A DNA stretch of 5,151 nt from Pseudomonadota bacterium (GTDB taxonomy: Bacteria > Pseudomonadota > Gammaproteobacteria > Burkholderiales > Thiobacillaceae), in contig JAJZRT010000337.1 of NCBI GenBank assembly GCA_021802595.1, positions 1 to 5,151 on the forward strand, written 5' to 3'. The notes below the pieces were generated by a model, which worked only from the letters and a program-made list of their open reading frames with translations, had not been told where the DNA came from and ran no database searches. A program made the translations under genes and the position numbers. Of the stretch, positions 4,560 to 5,151 are shown piece by piece. Position 1 is the stretch's first letter, and every line of letters begins with the position of its first letter.

Positions 4560-5151
4560 TGACCTTCATAGACGGTGGCAGCAGCGTCGGAGTGTGCGAC
4601 TTGCCGGCCACCCAAGCATCAATCATGTCGGCCCATTCTTGCAGCATGTGCCGACGTTGCTCGGCGTATTCAGCCTTGTTGTAGACGCCGCGTGATGAGC
4701 GACCGTCTTCGTGCGCCAGGCACTTCTCGATCCAGTCGCTGTTGAAGCCCAATTCGTTGAGGATAGTCGAGCCCGTGCGGCGCAGGTCATGCACGCTGAA
4801 GCTTTCGATGGGTAGGCCCTTAGCTTTCGACCGCTCCACGACTATTTGCGCAACGCGGTTCAGCGTGGCGTTCGACATGCACTTGTCGCCGTCATAGCGC
4901 GAGGGCAGCAGGTACTTCGAGCCACCGGCGCAGGTACGCAGCGCGATCATGATGTCGAGCGCTTGCTGCGACAGGTAGATGTTGTGGGCCTTGGCAGCCT
5001 TCATGCGGGCTTTGGGGATGGTCCACAGTGCGTTCTCGAAGTCGATCTCATCCCACGTCGCATGGATGAGTTCACCCTTGCGCACCAGCGTGAGCAGGAT
5101 CAGCCGCAGCGCCAGTTTGATGGTCGGGTACGAAGCCACGTACTCCAACTC
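4537..5151 (-). CDS. P4-type tyrosine integrase, catalytic C-terminal half (partial at right edge)
   Basis: The visible part is about 205 residues and carries a complete set of tyrosine recombinase active-site positions. The first Arg is in LVRKGEL (codon 5082-5080), a likely beta-hairpin Lys in ARMKAAKAH, and HDLRRT supplies His (4791-4789) and Arg (4782-4780). A second His follows in LAHED (4713-4711), and the nucleophile Tyr is in GVYNKAEY (4683-4681). The WDEIDF motif and the ending EQRRHMLQEWADMIDAW are typical of P4/CP4-type integrases. These proteins are about 400 residues, so the N-terminal arm- and core-binding domains lie beyond the window. No frameshift is seen. It should cut and rejoin attachment sites of the island, with AlpA as its likely partner. 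Its last 22 codons overlap the end of alpA on the other strand. Confidence 0.94.
   Translation of the reverse strand, partial: ELEYVASYPTIKLALRLILLTLVRKGELIHATWDEIDFENALWTIPKARMKAAKAHNIYLSQQALDIMIALRTCAGGSKYLLPSRYDGDKCMSNATLNRVAQIVVERSKAKGLPIESFSVHDLRRTGSTILNELGFNSDWIEKCLAHEDGRSSRGVYNKAEYAEQRRHMLQEWADMIDAWVAGKSHTPTLLPPSMKVITTQALL

Overview
The window is a GC-rich stretch of accessory DNA from a proteobacterium. A beta- or gammaproteobacterium is most likely, judging from codon use, the P4-type integrase/AlpA pair and the heavy-metal MerR regulator, but no gene here fixes the genus. It looks like the inside of an integrated genomic island that has been rearranged several times. No RNA genes, CRISPR arrays or clear terminators were seen.

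Left part (1-746): the 3' end of an IS630-type transposase gene (2-109), then a badly decayed tyrosine recombinase (about 201-658). The recombinase has lost its middle and carries at least three frame changes, yet its C-terminal catalytic motifs can still be read by switching frames. Positions 659-746 hold nothing recognisable.

Central operon (747-3200, + strand): a MerR-type promoter, with a -35/-10 spacer of 20 bp filled by a perfect 7-8-7 dyad, drives a compact gene string. The order is a thiophilic-metal MerR regulator (apparently starting at ATA), a 90-residue thioredoxin-fold protein with CGKC, a small CcdA-like membrane protein with one Cys in each half, a second CcdA/DsbD-like membrane protein that lacks the first Cys but has CPFC, and an exported DsrE-like protein. 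Four genes are joined by ATGA overlaps or a 3-base gap, and the last has an SD sequence overlapping the preceding stop codon. The set reads as a metal-induced thiol/electron relay from cytoplasm across the membrane to a periplasmic DsrE protein. The substrate cannot be told from sequence. This is the most interesting system in the window.

Junction (about 3173-3199): the 3' end of the dsrE-like gene runs directly into the 3' end of a gene on the opposite strand. Both genes appear truncated at the same point, so a deletion or recombination has probably fused two convergent operons.

Right part (3200-5151): a minus-strand pair (MarR regulator, then a small membrane protein 2 bp downstream) is preceded by a striking double operator (4003-4042). 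Next come a + strand AlpA-type regulator and, tail to tail with a 23-base overlap, the catalytic half of a P4-type tyrosine integrase that runs off the right edge. In P4-type islands the attachment site usually lies beyond the start of int, so the island end is expected to the right of this window.
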